Position numbers and translations under genes: made by a program. A stretch of 64,000 nt of DNA, taken from contig NZ_CP109598.1 of NCBI RefSeq assembly GCF_036327775.1, forward strand, positions 3,100,001 to 3,164,000, written 5' to 3'. This stretch comes from Streptomyces sp. NBC_01498. GTDB lineage: Bacteria > Actinomycetota > Actinomycetes > Streptomycetales > Streptomycetaceae. This document shows, piece after piece, positions 55,892 to 63,897 of this stretch (positions are counted from its first letter, which is position 1; every line of letters begins with the position of its first letter). The notes below the pieces were generated by a model. The model did not search any database. It saw only the letters and a list, made by a program, of their open reading frames with translations, and had not been told where the DNA came from.

Positions 55892-56773
55892 TCATTCCGC
55901 CCCGGCCGGGGTGCCGAGGGCCGGAGCCGGCTTGCCCGGGTAGTCCGGCGGCGGGGAGAGCCGCTGTCCCGGATGGCCGCCCATCTCGTACTTCAACAGC
56001 TTCTTCGCCTTCTCCGGGTCGGTCTCGCCCTCTCCGTACGAAGGGCAGAGGTCGGCGATCGGACAGGCGCCGCAGGCGGGCTTGCGGGAGTGGCAGATCC
56101 GGCGGCCGTGGAAGATGATCCGGTGCGAGAGCATCGTCCACTCGCTCTTGGGGAAGATGTCGGCGATCTCCGCCTCGACCTTCTCCGGGTCCTCCTGCCC
56201 GGTCCACTTCCAGCGGCGGACGAGCCGGCCGAAGTGGGTGTCCACGGTCAGTCCCGGCACACCGAAGGCGTTGCCGAGCACCACGTTGGCCGTCTTGCGG
56301 CCGACACCGGGGAGCGTCACCAGGTCCTTCAGCGTGCCGGGCACCTCGCCGTCGTAACGGTCGCGCAGCGCCGTCGACAGCCCTATGAGCGATCTCGTCT
56401 TGGCGCGGAAGAACCCGGTGGGGCGGATGACCTCCTCCAGCTCCTCGGGCACGGCGGCGGCCATGTCCTCCGGGGTCGGGTACTTCGCGAAGAGCGCGGG
56501 GGTCGTCTGGTTGACGCGCAGGTCCGTCGTCTGGGCCGACAGGACCGTGGCGACGAGCAGCTCGAAGGGGTCGCGGAAGTCCAGCTCCGGGTGGGCGTAC
56601 GGATAGACGTCCGCCAGCTCCCGGTTCATCCGGCGGGCGCGCCGGACCATCGCCAGCCGCGACTCCGGCTTGGCGGTCTTCTTACTGGTGTTACTGGTGA
56701 CTTTGTTCTTGGTGACGTTGTTCGACTTCGCTGAGGACTGTTCGCCCACAGCGGAATTGCGCTTCTGTGGCAC
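55892..56773 (-). CDS. nth: Endonuclease III (DNA glycosylase/AP lyase)
   Basis: Base-excision repair enzyme of about 293 residues that removes oxidised pyrimidines and nicks at abasic sites. The helix-hairpin-helix is [19 protein letters not shown] with the catalytic Lys; the catalytic Asp is in [12 protein letters not shown]. The iron-sulfur cluster ligands follow the pattern C-x6-C-x2-C-x5-C in [18 protein letters not shown]. The N-terminal 45 residues are Lys/Asn/Ser-rich and not conserved. Start GTG at 56773 with GGAGCTGGAAG upstream; the frame remains open to 56818. It is divergent from crp. Confidence 0.95.
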   Translation of the reverse strand: MPQKRNSAVGEQSSAKSNNVTKNKVTSNTSKKTAKPESRLAMVRRARRMNRELADVYPYAHPELDFRDPFELLVATVLSAQTTDLRVNQTTPALFAKYPTPEDMAAAVPEELEEVIRPTGFFRAKTRSLIGLSTALRDRYDGEVPGTLKDLVTLPGVGRKTANVVLGNAFGVPGLTVDTHFGRLVRRWKWTGQEDPEKVEAEIADIFPKSEWTMLSHRIIFHGRRICHSRKPACGACPIADLCPSYGEGETDPEKAKKLLKYEMGGHPGQRLSPPPDYPGKPAPALGTPAGAE

Positions 56774-56920
56774 TCTTCCAGCTCCCTTGGCCTGCCCTCT
56801 CACCGGTGAGTTGGACACCCGGCCAGCGTAGAGCCCGGCACTGACATCCGCCCCGGCCCCGGCCGATCACCACCCGAATCGGGCCCCGGGGCACGGTTCG
56901 GGGCGGGTGTGCGTCAAACT

Positions 56921-56936
56921 TGTGACTGATCGCACG
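56921..56936. promoter_or_regulatory. Candidate Crp-binding site upstream of crp
   Basis: TGTGACTGATCGCACG has one perfect TGTGA half and a partial second half (GCACG) at the six-base spacing of Crp sites. It lies 125 bases before the crp start and 148 bases from the nth start, so it could mediate autoregulation or control nth. Single-site sequence evidence only. Confidence 0.4.
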
Positions 56937-57060
56937 TTTTCGACAACGGGTGACCGGTACGGAGACAGAGTCGCCACCGGACGGACACCCGTGCATATGC
57001 AGCGCGTCCGGCATCATGGGACCCGACGGTCCCCTGAGCAGGTCGACAAGGAGAGATTTC

Positions 57061-57735
57061 GTGGACGACGTTCTACGACGCGCCCCGCTCTTCGCGGCGC
57101 TCGACGACGAGCAGGCCGCGGAGCTCCGGGCTTCGATGAGTGAGACGACGCTCGCCCGTGGCGACGCGCTGTTCCACGAAGGCGACCCCGGCGACCGCCT
57201 CTACGTGGTCACCGAGGGCAAGGTCAAACTGCACCGCACATCCCCCGACGGCCGGGAGAACATGCTGGCCGTCCTCGGCCCCGGCGAACTGATCGGCGAG
57301 CTGTCGCTGTTCGACCCGGGCCCGCGTACCGCCACCGCGAGCGCCCTCACCGAGGTCAAGCTCCTCGGTCTGGGCCACGGCGACCTCCAGCCCTGGCTGA
57401 ACGCCCGCCCGGAGGTGGCCACCGCGCTGCTGCGCGCCGTCGCGCGCCGGCTGCGCAAGACGAACGACCAGATGTCCGACCTGGTCTTCTCCGACGTGCC
57501 GGGCCGGGTCGCCCGCGCGCTCCTCGACCTGTCGCGCCGGTTCGGCGTGCAGTCGGAGGAGGGCATCCACGTGGTCCACGACCTCACCCAGGAGGAGCTG
57601 GCCCAGCTGGTCGGCGCGTCCCGCGAGACGGTCAACAAGGCGCTCGCCGACTTCGCCCAGCGCGGCTGGCTCCGTCTGGAGGCCCGCGCGGTGATCCTGC
57701 TGGACGTGGAGCGCCTCGCGAAGCGCTCCCGCTGA
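57061..57735 (+). CDS. crp: Crp/Fnr-family cAMP receptor protein
   Basis: Global regulator of 224 residues, in Streptomyces needed for germination and for antibiotic production. Start GTG with AAGGAGAG at good distance. The cyclic-nucleotide-binding fold (about 8-125) includes FHEGDPGDRLYVVTEGKVKL and the phosphate-binding cassette FGELS-like segment GELIGELSLFDPGPRTATAS. The long C-helix is followed by the winged HTH (LTQEELAQLVGASRETVNKA) with recognition helix. The length and sequence match S. coelicolor Crp (SCO3571 from memory). It stands alone, followed by a terminator. Confidence 0.96.
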   Translation: MDDVLRRAPLFAALDDEQAAELRASMSETTLARGDALFHEGDPGDRLYVVTEGKVKLHRTSPDGRENMLAVLGPGELIGELSLFDPGPRTATASALTEVKLLGLGHGDLQPWLNARPEVATALLRAVARRLRKTNDQMSDLVFSDVPGRVARALLDLSRRFGVQSEEGIHVVHDLTQEELAQLVGASRETVNKALADFAQRGWLRLEARAVILLDVERLAKRSR

Positions 57736-57860
57736 CCGGCCGGACGGGCGTCAGCCCGTTACCGGGGGCACGGACCGGCCCGGTCGCGCGCCCCGCACAG
57801 CGCGAGGGGTACACGCGCCCCGGAAAGCGCCGTACGACACGTGTCGCCGCCGTAAGACCC

Positions 57861-57899
57861 CGGAAGGCCGCCCCGCTCCCCGAGCCGGGTGGCCTTCCG
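57861..57899 (+). terminator. Hairpin terminator after crp
   Basis: Stem CGGAAGGCC / GGCCTTCCG with a 21-base loop that itself can pair partly. A perfect 12-base palindrome CGACACGTGTCG lies just before it at 57835-57846. The remaining part of the gap to 57988 shows no gene. Confidence 0.68.
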
Positions 57900-57988
57900 T
57901 ACGAAGGCGCCCCCGGCGCACGGAGAAGCGGTACGCGGCCCCCGGCCGCGCCAGGCCGGCAGCGAGAGCCACGGGGCCTGCGGGGCGA

Positions 57989-58843
57989 CTACGCGCCCGA
58001 CGGCCAGGAGATCAGCCCGTGCTCCCGCAGATACTCCAGCTGCGCCCGCACCGACAGCTCCGCCGCCGGCCACAGCGACCGGTCCACGCCGCTGCCTCCG
58101 TACACATGTGCCACGATCTCCGCCGCCGAGCGGTAGCCGTTCTCCACCGCCGTCTCGACCTGCGCGAGCCGGCTCGCCCGGTGCGCCAGGTAGTACTCGA
58201 CGGCCCCCTGGGCGTCCTCCAGTACGGGCCCGTGGCCCGGCAGCACCGTGTGGACACCGTCGTCCACGGTCAGCGACCGCAGCCGCCGCAGCGAGTCGAC
58301 GTAGTCGCCCAGCCTGCCGTCCGGATGGGCCACCATCGTCGTACCGCGCCCCAGGACCGTGTCCCCGGTGAGCACCGCGCGGTCGGCCGGCAGATGGAAG
58401 CAGAGCGAGTCGGAGGTGTGCCCGGGGGTGGCCACGACGCGCAGTTCGAGACCGCCCTCGGTGACCACGTCCCCGGCGGCCAGCCCCTCGTCACCGAGCC
58501 GCAGGGCGGGGTCCAGGGCCCGTACGGGCGTACGCGTCAGTTCGGCGAAGCGCGCCGCGCCCTCCGCGTGGTCCGGGTGGCCGTGGGTGAGGAGGGTGAG
58601 CGCGACGCGGGTGCCGGCCTGTTCGGCGGTGGTGAGGACGGCCCGCAGATGCGTCTCGTCCAGCGGGCCGGGGTCGATCACCACCGCGATCCCGGAGTCC
58701 GGCTCGGAGACGATCCAGGTGTTGGTGCCGTCGAGGGTCATCGCCGACGCGTTGGGCGCGAGGACGTTGACCGCGCGGGCCGTCGCGGGGCCCGACAGGA
58801 CCCCTCCGCGCGGCTGTCCCGGCAGCGCCGCCGCGTCCGTCAT
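57989..58843 (-). CDS. Metallo-beta-lactamase-fold hydrolase (LACTB2-like)
   Basis: Cytoplasmic MBL-fold protein of 284 residues with the zinc motif LLTHGHPDHAEGA (H-x-H-x-D-H), the third His in VVATPGHTSDS, Asp in LTGDTVLG and the final His in VLPGHGPV. The C-terminal winged-helix-like extension of about 70 residues is that of LACTB2/CPSF-like or glyoxalase-II-like family members, some of which are nucleases. It starts at ATG overlapping the upstream Nudix stop, so both are co-translated. Rv3677c is the mycobacterial counterpart. Substrate unknown. Confidence 0.9.
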   Translation of the reverse strand: MTDAAALPGQPRGGVLSGPATARAVNVLAPNASAMTLDGTNTWIVSEPDSGIAVVIDPGPLDETHLRAVLTTAEQAGTRVALTLLTHGHPDHAEGAARFAELTRTPVRALDPALRLGDEGLAAGDVVTEGGLELRVVATPGHTSDSLCFHLPADRAVLTGDTVLGRGTTMVAHPDGRLGDYVDSLRRLRSLTVDDGVHTVLPGHGPVLEDAQGAVEYYLAHRASRLAQVETAVENGYRSAAEIVAHVYGGSGVDRSLWPAAELSVRAQLEYLREHGLISWPSGA

Positions 58844-59775
58844 CGGTCCCCGCCCCTCGGACCCTTGGGACCCTCCGGCCCCGTCACCTCGTTCAGCTCC
58901 GGCGCCTCCTCAGGAGGCACGCGAAGAGGCACGCGCTTGGTGAACTCGTCCTGCCCCGGCCAGCTCAACACCACCTCGTCGCCCTCCACCCGGGGTGTCG
59001 CCAGTACGGGCGCCAGATCCCGCCCGGCAGCCGCTCCGAGCGCCCCGGCGGCGGAGCCGTACGGCTGGAGCTGGCGCAGGGTCGCCACGGTGGGCGGCAT
59101 CATCAGCAGCTCGCCACTGTCGTATCCGAGCGTCGCGTCGGCGGGCCTGATCCACACCGTACGGTCGGCCTCGGTGGAGGCGTTGCGCGTACGCTGCCCG
59201 GCCGGCAGCGCGGCCACGAAGAACCAGGTGTCGTACCGCCTGGGCTCGAACTCCGGGGTGATCCACCGGGTCCAGGCCGCCAGGAGGTCGCTGCGCAGGG
59301 TCAGCCCCCGCCGGTCCAGGAAGTCCGCGAAGGACAGCTCACGGCCGACCAGGGCGGCCCGGTCGGCCTCCCAGTCGTCCCCCGTGGTGTCCCCGACGAC
59401 GGTGTCGGCGCTCTCCCCCGCCAGCAGCACCCCGGCCTCCTCGTACGTCTCGCGCACCGCCGCGCAGACAACCGCCTGCGCGGACGGGGCGTCGACGCCG
59501 AGCCGCCGCGCCCACACGTCCCGTCCCGGGCCCGCCCAGCGGACGAGACGGTCGTCGTCGCGCGGGTCGACACCACCGCCCGGATACGCGTACGCACCTC
59601 CGGCGAAGGCCATGGAGGTGCGACGGCGCAGCATGTGTACGGAGGGCCCGTCGACGTCGTCGCGCAGCAGCATCACGGTCGCCGCCCGCCGCGCGGGCGC
59701 CACGCTCAGCTCACCCAGGGCGAACGCGCGAATGCGGCCGGACCACTCGGGCGGGAACCACTGACCATTGGGCAT
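58840..59775 (-). CDS. Nudix hydrolase, NUDT19/RppH-unlike long-insertion type
   Basis: Protein of 311 residues. The Nudix box is split by an insertion, as in NUDT19-type proteins: AYPGGGVDPRDDD occurs at about residue 64, then after about 35 residues AVRETYEEAGVLL supplies the RE-x2-EE-x-G part. MLRRRTSMAFAGGAYAYPGG is typical of this actinobacterial group. CoA or acyl-CoA diphosphate cleavage is likely by family; not proven by residues. It ends in a Pro/Glu/Gly-rich tail (TGPEGPKGPRGGDR). ATGA overlap with the MBL gene. It may share a transcript with the RidA gene 92 bases upstream. Confidence 0.87.
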   Translation of the reverse strand: MPNGQWFPPEWSGRIRAFALGELSVAPARRAATVMLLRDDVDGPSVHMLRRRTSMAFAGGAYAYPGGGVDPRDDDRLVRWAGPGRDVWARRLGVDAPSAQAVVCAAVRETYEEAGVLLAGESADTVVGDTTGDDWEADRAALVGRELSFADFLDRRGLTLRSDLLAAWTRWITPEFEPRRYDTWFFVAALPAGQRTRNASTEADRTVWIRPADATLGYDSGELLMMPPTVATLRQLQPYGSAAGALGAAAGRDLAPVLATPRVEGDEVVLSWPGQDEFTKRVPLRVPPEEAPELNEVTGPEGPKGPRGGDR

Positions 59776-59867
59776 GCCGGGATGCTACGGGCTTCCCCGG
59801 CGATGTTCGAGAGCCACTTCCCGGGGCTCCGGCGGCCCGGAACGCCCCCGAGGAGGGCCCGCGCGGG

Positions 59868-60338
59868 TCAGTCCGCGACCAGCTCCACCTGGATCTCGAC
59901 CTCGACCGGGGCGTCCAGCGGCAGGACGGCCACACCGACCGCGCTGCGGGCGTGCACGCCCTTGTCGCCGAAGACCTGCCCGAACAGTTCGCTCGCCCCG
60001 TTGAGGACGGCCGGCTGGCCGGTGAAGTCGGGCGCGGAGGCGACGAAGCCCACGACCTTAACGACGCGCGCGACGCGGTCCAGATCGCCGACGACGGACT
60101 TCACGGCGGCCAGCGCGTTCAGCGCGCAGACCCGGGCGAGGTCCTTGGCCTCCTCCGGTGTCACCTCGGCGCCGACCTTGCCGGTCACCGGGAGCTTGCC
60201 GTCCACCATCGGCAGCTGCCCGGCCGTGTAGACGTACACGCCGGTGCGCACGGCCGGCTGGTACGCCGCCAACGGAGGTACGACCTGCGGAACCGTCAGT
60301 CCCAGTTCGGCGAGAGCCGCCTCGACCACGCCGCTCAC
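59868..60338 (-). CDS. RidA/YjgF-family protein
   Basis: Protein of 156 residues of the RidA superfamily (enamine/imine deaminases that remove reactive 2-aminoacrylate). It starts at GTG (VSGVVEAALAELG) overlapping the DUF4177 stop. VYTAGQLPMVDGKLPVTGKV and RVVKVVGFVASAPDFTGQ fit the long-RidA type, and ARSAVGVAVLPLDAPVEVEI the end motif; the canonical Arg of active RidA is replaced in this subfamily, where the Arg before SAVGV may serve. Thus the catalytic role is open. Rv3678c is the mycobacterial counterpart. Confidence 0.88.
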   Translation of the reverse strand: MSGVVEAALAELGLTVPQVVPPLAAYQPAVRTGVYVYTAGQLPMVDGKLPVTGKVGAEVTPEEAKDLARVCALNALAAVKSVVGDLDRVARVVKVVGFVASAPDFTGQPAVLNGASELFGQVFGDKGVHARSAVGVAVLPLDAPVEVEIQVELVAD

Positions 60339-60496
60339 GCGGACTTCTCTCGCTTCAGATAGGCCACCAGCTGCTCGGGGTTGTTCGGCCCCGGAATGAC
60401 CTGGACGAGCTCCCAGCCGTCCTCGCCCCAGGTGTCCAGAATCTGCTTCGTCGCGTGCACGAGGAGAGGCACGGTCGCGTATTCCCACTTCGTCAT
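60335..60496 (-). CDS. DUF4177 miniprotein
   Basis: Fifty-three-residue protein MTKWEYATVPLLVHATKQIL continuing through DTWGEDGWELVQVIPGP to LVAYLKREKSA. W-E-Y at the start and D-G-W-E-L-V form the DUF4177 pattern. It is co-translated with RidA (stop and GTG overlap by four bases) and begins the minus-strand operon, 209 bases from the divergent ATPase gene. Rv3678A occupies the same place in M. tuberculosis. Function unknown; small enough to be missed by annotation with a length cut-off. Confidence 0.9.
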   Translation of the reverse strand: MTKWEYATVPLLVHATKQILDTWGEDGWELVQVIPGPNNPEQLVAYLKREKSA

Positions 60497-60689
60497 GGGC
60501 CGACTGTATCCGCCCCGGGTGGCGAGCTCCGCCAGAGCCCGGGAAGGATCTCGTACGGAGCGCTCATGCGCCCTCGTACCTGGCCCTCCGATGCCCTCCC
60601 GCGAGGCCGGTGGGTGTTCTCGTACGGACCCCGTGGGCGCCCTCGTACGAAGGCGGTCGACGGCCTCGTGCGTAGCGCGCGGCCCGACT

Positions 60690-60705
60690 GGTTAGGCTCG
60701 AATGT
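60690..60705 (+). promoter_or_regulatory. Leaderless promoter of the ArsA-like operon
   Basis: A -10-like TAGGCT (60693-60698) ends only 7 bases before the GTG start, and no ribosome-binding site is present, so the transcript probably begins at or next to the GTG. Confidence 0.5.
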
Positions 60706-61665
60706 GTGAGCAGGCTCCAGGTCGTCAGCGGCAAGGGCGGGACCGGTAAGACCACGGTCGCCGCGGCCCTCGCGCTCGCCCTCGCGACGGAGGGCAAGCG
60801 CACCCTCCTGGTGGAGGTCGAGGGCAGACAGGGCATCGCACAGCTCTTCGAAACGGAGGCGCTTCCTTATGAGGAACGGAAGATCGCCGTCGCCTCGGGC
60901 GGCGGCGAGGTGTACGCCCTGGCCATCGACGCCGAGCGCGCCCTCCTCGACTACCTCCAGATGTTCTACAAGCTCGGCAGCGCGGGCCGCGCGCTCAAGA
61001 AGATCGGCGCCATAGATTTCGCGACCACCATCGCGCCGGGCGTCCGGGACGTCCTGCTGACCGGAAAGGCGTGCGAGGCCGTACGCCGCCGGGACAAGCG
61101 GGGCCGGTTCGTGTACGACCACGTGGTGATGGACGCGCCGCCCACCGGCCGCATCACGCGCTTCCTGAACGTGAACGACGAAGTCGCCGGTCTCGCCAAG
61201 ATAGGGCCGATACACAACCAGGCACAGGCCGTGATGCGGGTGCTCAAGTCGCCCGACACCGCCGTGCACCTGGTCACCCTCCTTGAGGAGATGCCCGTCC
61301 AGGAGACCGCCGACGGCGTCGGCGACCTGCGCGCCGCCGCGCTGCCCGTCGGCAAGGTGATCGTGAACATGGTCCGCCCGCACCTCCTCGACGAGGAGGC
61401 CGTCAAGGGCGTCGCCGGCAGCCGTCGTAAGGAGGTCACCAAGGCACTGGCGGCGGCCGGGGTGAGCGCGCCCACGAAACTCGTGGGACCTCTTCTGGAG
61501 CAGGCCGCCGAGCACGCCCAGCGCGTGGAGCTGGAGCGCGAGCAGCGGGCCGTCCTGGCGAAGCTCGGGCTGCCCACGTACGAACTCCCCCTGATCGGCG
61601 AGGGCATGGACCTCGCCGGTCTGTACCGCCTGGCGGGGGAGCTACGGAATCTCGGGGAGGTGTGA
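60706..61665 (+). CDS. ArsA/GET3-like ATPase, first of a pair
   Basis: SIMIBI-type ATPase of 319 residues. It begins VSRLQVVSGKGGTGKTTVAA with the deviant Walker A, then LLVEVEGRQGIAQLFE (switch I-type loop), VMDAPPTGRITRFLNVN (switch II-type loop with D-A-P-P-T-G), and VNMVRPHLLD. The residues for arsenite binding in ArsA are not evident, so metal export is unlikely. Actinobacteria carry this conserved pair (Rv3679/Rv3680 in M. tuberculosis, where they are involved in glycerol metabolism/redox balance and form a heterodimer, from memory). Its stop overlaps the next start. Confidence 0.93.
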   Translation: MSRLQVVSGKGGTGKTTVAAALALALATEGKRTLLVEVEGRQGIAQLFETEALPYEERKIAVASGGGEVYALAIDAERALLDYLQMFYKLGSAGRALKKIGAIDFATTIAPGVRDVLLTGKACEAVRRRDKRGRFVYDHVVMDAPPTGRITRFLNVNDEVAGLAKIGPIHNQAQAVMRVLKSPDTAVHLVTLLEEMPVQETADGVGDLRAAALPVGKVIVNMVRPHLLDEEAVKGVAGSRRKEVTKALAAAGVSAPTKLVGPLLEQAAEHAQRVELEREQRAVLAKLGLPTYELPLIGEGMDLAGLYRLAGELRNLGEV

Positions 61666-63173
61666 TGACTCTGGACCCGGCGGCGGCCCCCCTCGAGATC
61701 GACCCGCTGCTCGACGACCCTCAGACCCGCATCATCGTGTGCTGCGGTTCCGGCGGCGTCGGCAAGACGACCACGGCCGCGGCGCTCGGCGTACGGGCGG
61801 CGGAGCGCGGCCGCAAGGTGGTCGTGCTGACCATCGACCCGGCCCGCAGGCTCGCCCAGTCCATGGGCATCGACTCGCTCGACAACACTCCGCGGCAGGT
61901 CAAGGGCGTCGACGGCGCCGGCGAACTGCACGCGATGATGCTGGACATGAAGCGCACCTTCGACGAGATCGTCGAGGCGCACGCGGACCCCGACCGGGCC
62001 CGCGCGATCCTGGACAACCCCTTCTACCAGTCCCTGTCGGCCGGTTTCGCGGGCACGCAGGAGTACATGGCGATGGAGAAGCTGGGGCAGCTGCGGGCGC
62101 GCGACGAGTGGGACCTGATCGTCGTGGACACCCCGCCGTCGCGCTCCGCGCTGGACTTCCTGGACGCGCCGAAGCGGCTGGGCTCGTTCCTGGACGGGAA
62201 GTTCATCCGGCTGCTGATGGCCCCGGCGAAGATGGGCGGCCGGGCCGGGATGAAGTTCCTGAACGTCGGGATGTCGATGATGACCGGCACGCTCGGGAAG
62301 CTGCTCGGCGGCCAATTCCTGCGTGACGTGCAGACGTTCGTGGCCGCGATGGACACGATGTTCGGCGGTTTCCGGACCCGGGCGGACGCGACGTACCGGC
62401 TGCTCCAGGCGCCGGGCACGGCGTTCCTGGTGGTCGCGGCGCCGGAGCGGGACGCGCTGCGCGAGGCGGCGTACTTCGTGGAACGGCTGGCCGCCGAGGG
62501 GATGCCGCTCGCGGGTCTGGTCCTCAACCGGGTGCACGGCAGCGGCGCGGCGCGGCTGTCGGCGGAGCGGGCGCGGGCCGCCGCAGAAAATCTTGAAGAG
62601 AGCGGCATTGTGGATCAGGGCGACGGGAAGGATCTCGTCCGTGAGGCCGCTTCCCCCGCGGGCTCGCCCCCCGACGTCCCCGAGGCACCCCACACGCCCG
62701 AGCCGCACCCGCACACCTCGCCGTCCCGGCAACTCCCGCACCAGGAAACGGAATCACGGACGTCCGGACGCAATGCGCCGTCCGGGCCGGAATCACCCAC
62801 GTCGCAGACCGCGGCGTCCCACGCACAGGAGTCGGAGACCACCGCACCACAGACCCGGACCAAGACGCAGACCCCGGCACCCGAATCGCAGGCATCCGCG
62901 TCACCGGCATCCGAATCACATGGCCCCGGATCACCTGGCCCCGGGCAGCCGTCCGTCAATCAGCTGACCGCAGGACTGTTGCGGCTGCACGCCGAGCGCA
63001 TGCAGGTGCTGGGGCGTGAGCAGCGCACCCGCGACCGCTTCACCGCGCTCCATCCCGAGGTGCCGGTGGCCGAGGTCGCGGCGCTGCCCGGTGATGTGCA
63101 CGACCTCGCCGGCCTCCGGGCCATCGGCGACCGCCTCGCGGCGGGCGGAAGCACGGCGACGGGGACCGTGTAA
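61665..63173 (+). CDS. ArsA/GET3-like ATPase, second of a pair, with disordered insertion
   Basis: Partner of the preceding ATPase, 502 residues. The Walker A is VCCGSGGVGKTTTAAALG; IDPARRLAQSMGIDSL and IVVDTPPSRSALDFLDAP (switch II) follow, as in GET3/ArsA. Residues about 320-430 are a Pro/Ser/Thr/Gln-rich insertion (SQTAASHAQESETTAPQTRT) that separates the ATPase core from the conserved C-terminal helix AGLLRLHAERMQVLGREQRT; homologues vary most here. ATG preceded by GGGGAGG; a GTG one codon earlier is in frame. It overlaps the upstream gene by one base. wblA follows on the opposite strand. Confidence 0.93.
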   Translation: MTLDPAAAPLEIDPLLDDPQTRIIVCCGSGGVGKTTTAAALGVRAAERGRKVVVLTIDPARRLAQSMGIDSLDNTPRQVKGVDGAGELHAMMLDMKRTFDEIVEAHADPDRARAILDNPFYQSLSAGFAGTQEYMAMEKLGQLRARDEWDLIVVDTPPSRSALDFLDAPKRLGSFLDGKFIRLLMAPAKMGGRAGMKFLNVGMSMMTGTLGKLLGGQFLRDVQTFVAAMDTMFGGFRTRADATYRLLQAPGTAFLVVAAPERDALREAAYFVERLAAEGMPLAGLVLNRVHGSGAARLSAERARAAAENLEESGIVDQGDGKDLVREAASPAGSPPDVPEAPHTPEPHPHTSPSRQLPHQETESRTSGRNAPSGPESPTSQTAASHAQESETTAPQTRTKTQTPAPESQASASPASESHGPGSPGPGQPSVNQLTAGLLRLHAERMQVLGREQRTRDRFTALHPEVPVAEVAALPGDVHDLAGLRAIGDRLAAGGSTATGTV

Positions 63174-63346
63174 CAGCGTGTCCGCGTAACACCGTGCCGC
63201 GTAACGGCGCGACGGACGGCAAGGCCCGCCCCGCCCGACCGGGCGAAGACACGCTGGCCGACGGATGGGGCGTGCGTATATGCGCCGAAAAGCGCTCCGG
63301 ACGCGGCAGCACCGCGGCGACGGCCGGCCCGTCCGAGCTACGTGGC

Positions 63347-63727
63347 CTACCCCACCGCCGCCCATGTCTCGTCGATGACGTCGGCGTAGTGGCGCGAGCC
63401 GTACGTCTCGTCGTCGACGTCCCCCAGGCCGGCGGGCAGAATGCCCGCGCTGCGCTCGTACTCGGTGCGCGCGGTTTCGAGCAGCCGTCGCCACGAGGTG
63501 ACGGTGGGGCGCCTGCGCAGCAAGGCGCGTCGCTCCCGCTCGGTCATTCCGCCCCACACGCCGAATTCGACGCGGTTGTCCAGCGCGTCGGCCAGGCATT
63601 CCGTCCGCACCGGGCATCCGGTGCACACCGCCTTGGCCCTGTTCTGCGCTGCGCCCTGCACGAACAATTCATCCGGATCGGTAGTGCGGCATGCTGCCTG
63701 CGCACTCCAGTCGGTTACCCAGCCCAT
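63347..63727 (-). CDS. wblA: WblA, WhiB-like iron-sulfur transcription factor
   Basis: WhiB-like protein of 126 residues. Cysteine ligands of the [4Fe-4S] cluster: QAACRTTDP, then VCTGCPVRTEC (C-x2-C-x5-C). The turn GVWGGMTERERRALLRRRP is the G-[VI]-W-G-G motif plus basic DNA-binding tail. Length, C-terminal extension (ILPAGLGDVDDETYGSRHYA) and place next to the ArsA pair identify it as WblA (SCO3579 in S. coelicolor; WhiB4/Rv3681c in mycobacteria), a pleiotropic down-regulator of antibiotic production and needed for sporulation. The upstream region to the window end is AT-richer and likely contains its control region. Confidence 0.95.
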   Translation of the reverse strand: MGWVTDWSAQAACRTTDPDELFVQGAAQNRAKAVCTGCPVRTECLADALDNRVEFGVWGGMTERERRALLRRRPTVTSWRRLLETARTEYERSAGILPAGLGDVDDETYGSRHYADVIDETWAAVG

Positions 63728-63881
63728 CCCGGCGCCGTCCTCTCCCGAATCGAGGCTCCCCCACGGCGGAGCGGCATATTCACCGCTGCCAGTTGAGGAC
63801 GTTACGGAAGGTGGGCACAGCGCAACACCCCCTTCGGGCCCAATCTTGAATGGCCCGAACGGACTATGCGTGCGCGGCAGA

Positions 63882-63897
63882 TCACCCAGGGGAGTGA
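63882..63897. promoter_or_regulatory. Candidate BldD-like site in the wblA upstream region
   Basis: TCACC and AGTGA half-sites separated by six bases in everted order; the left part TCACCCAGGGG partly matches the BldD box consensus. It is 155 bases upstream of wblA. The region 63728-64000 contains no gene I can support; its last 100 bases are AT-richer, with TTGTTTCACAACGG and TTTTCAACGG at the edge. Confidence 0.25.
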
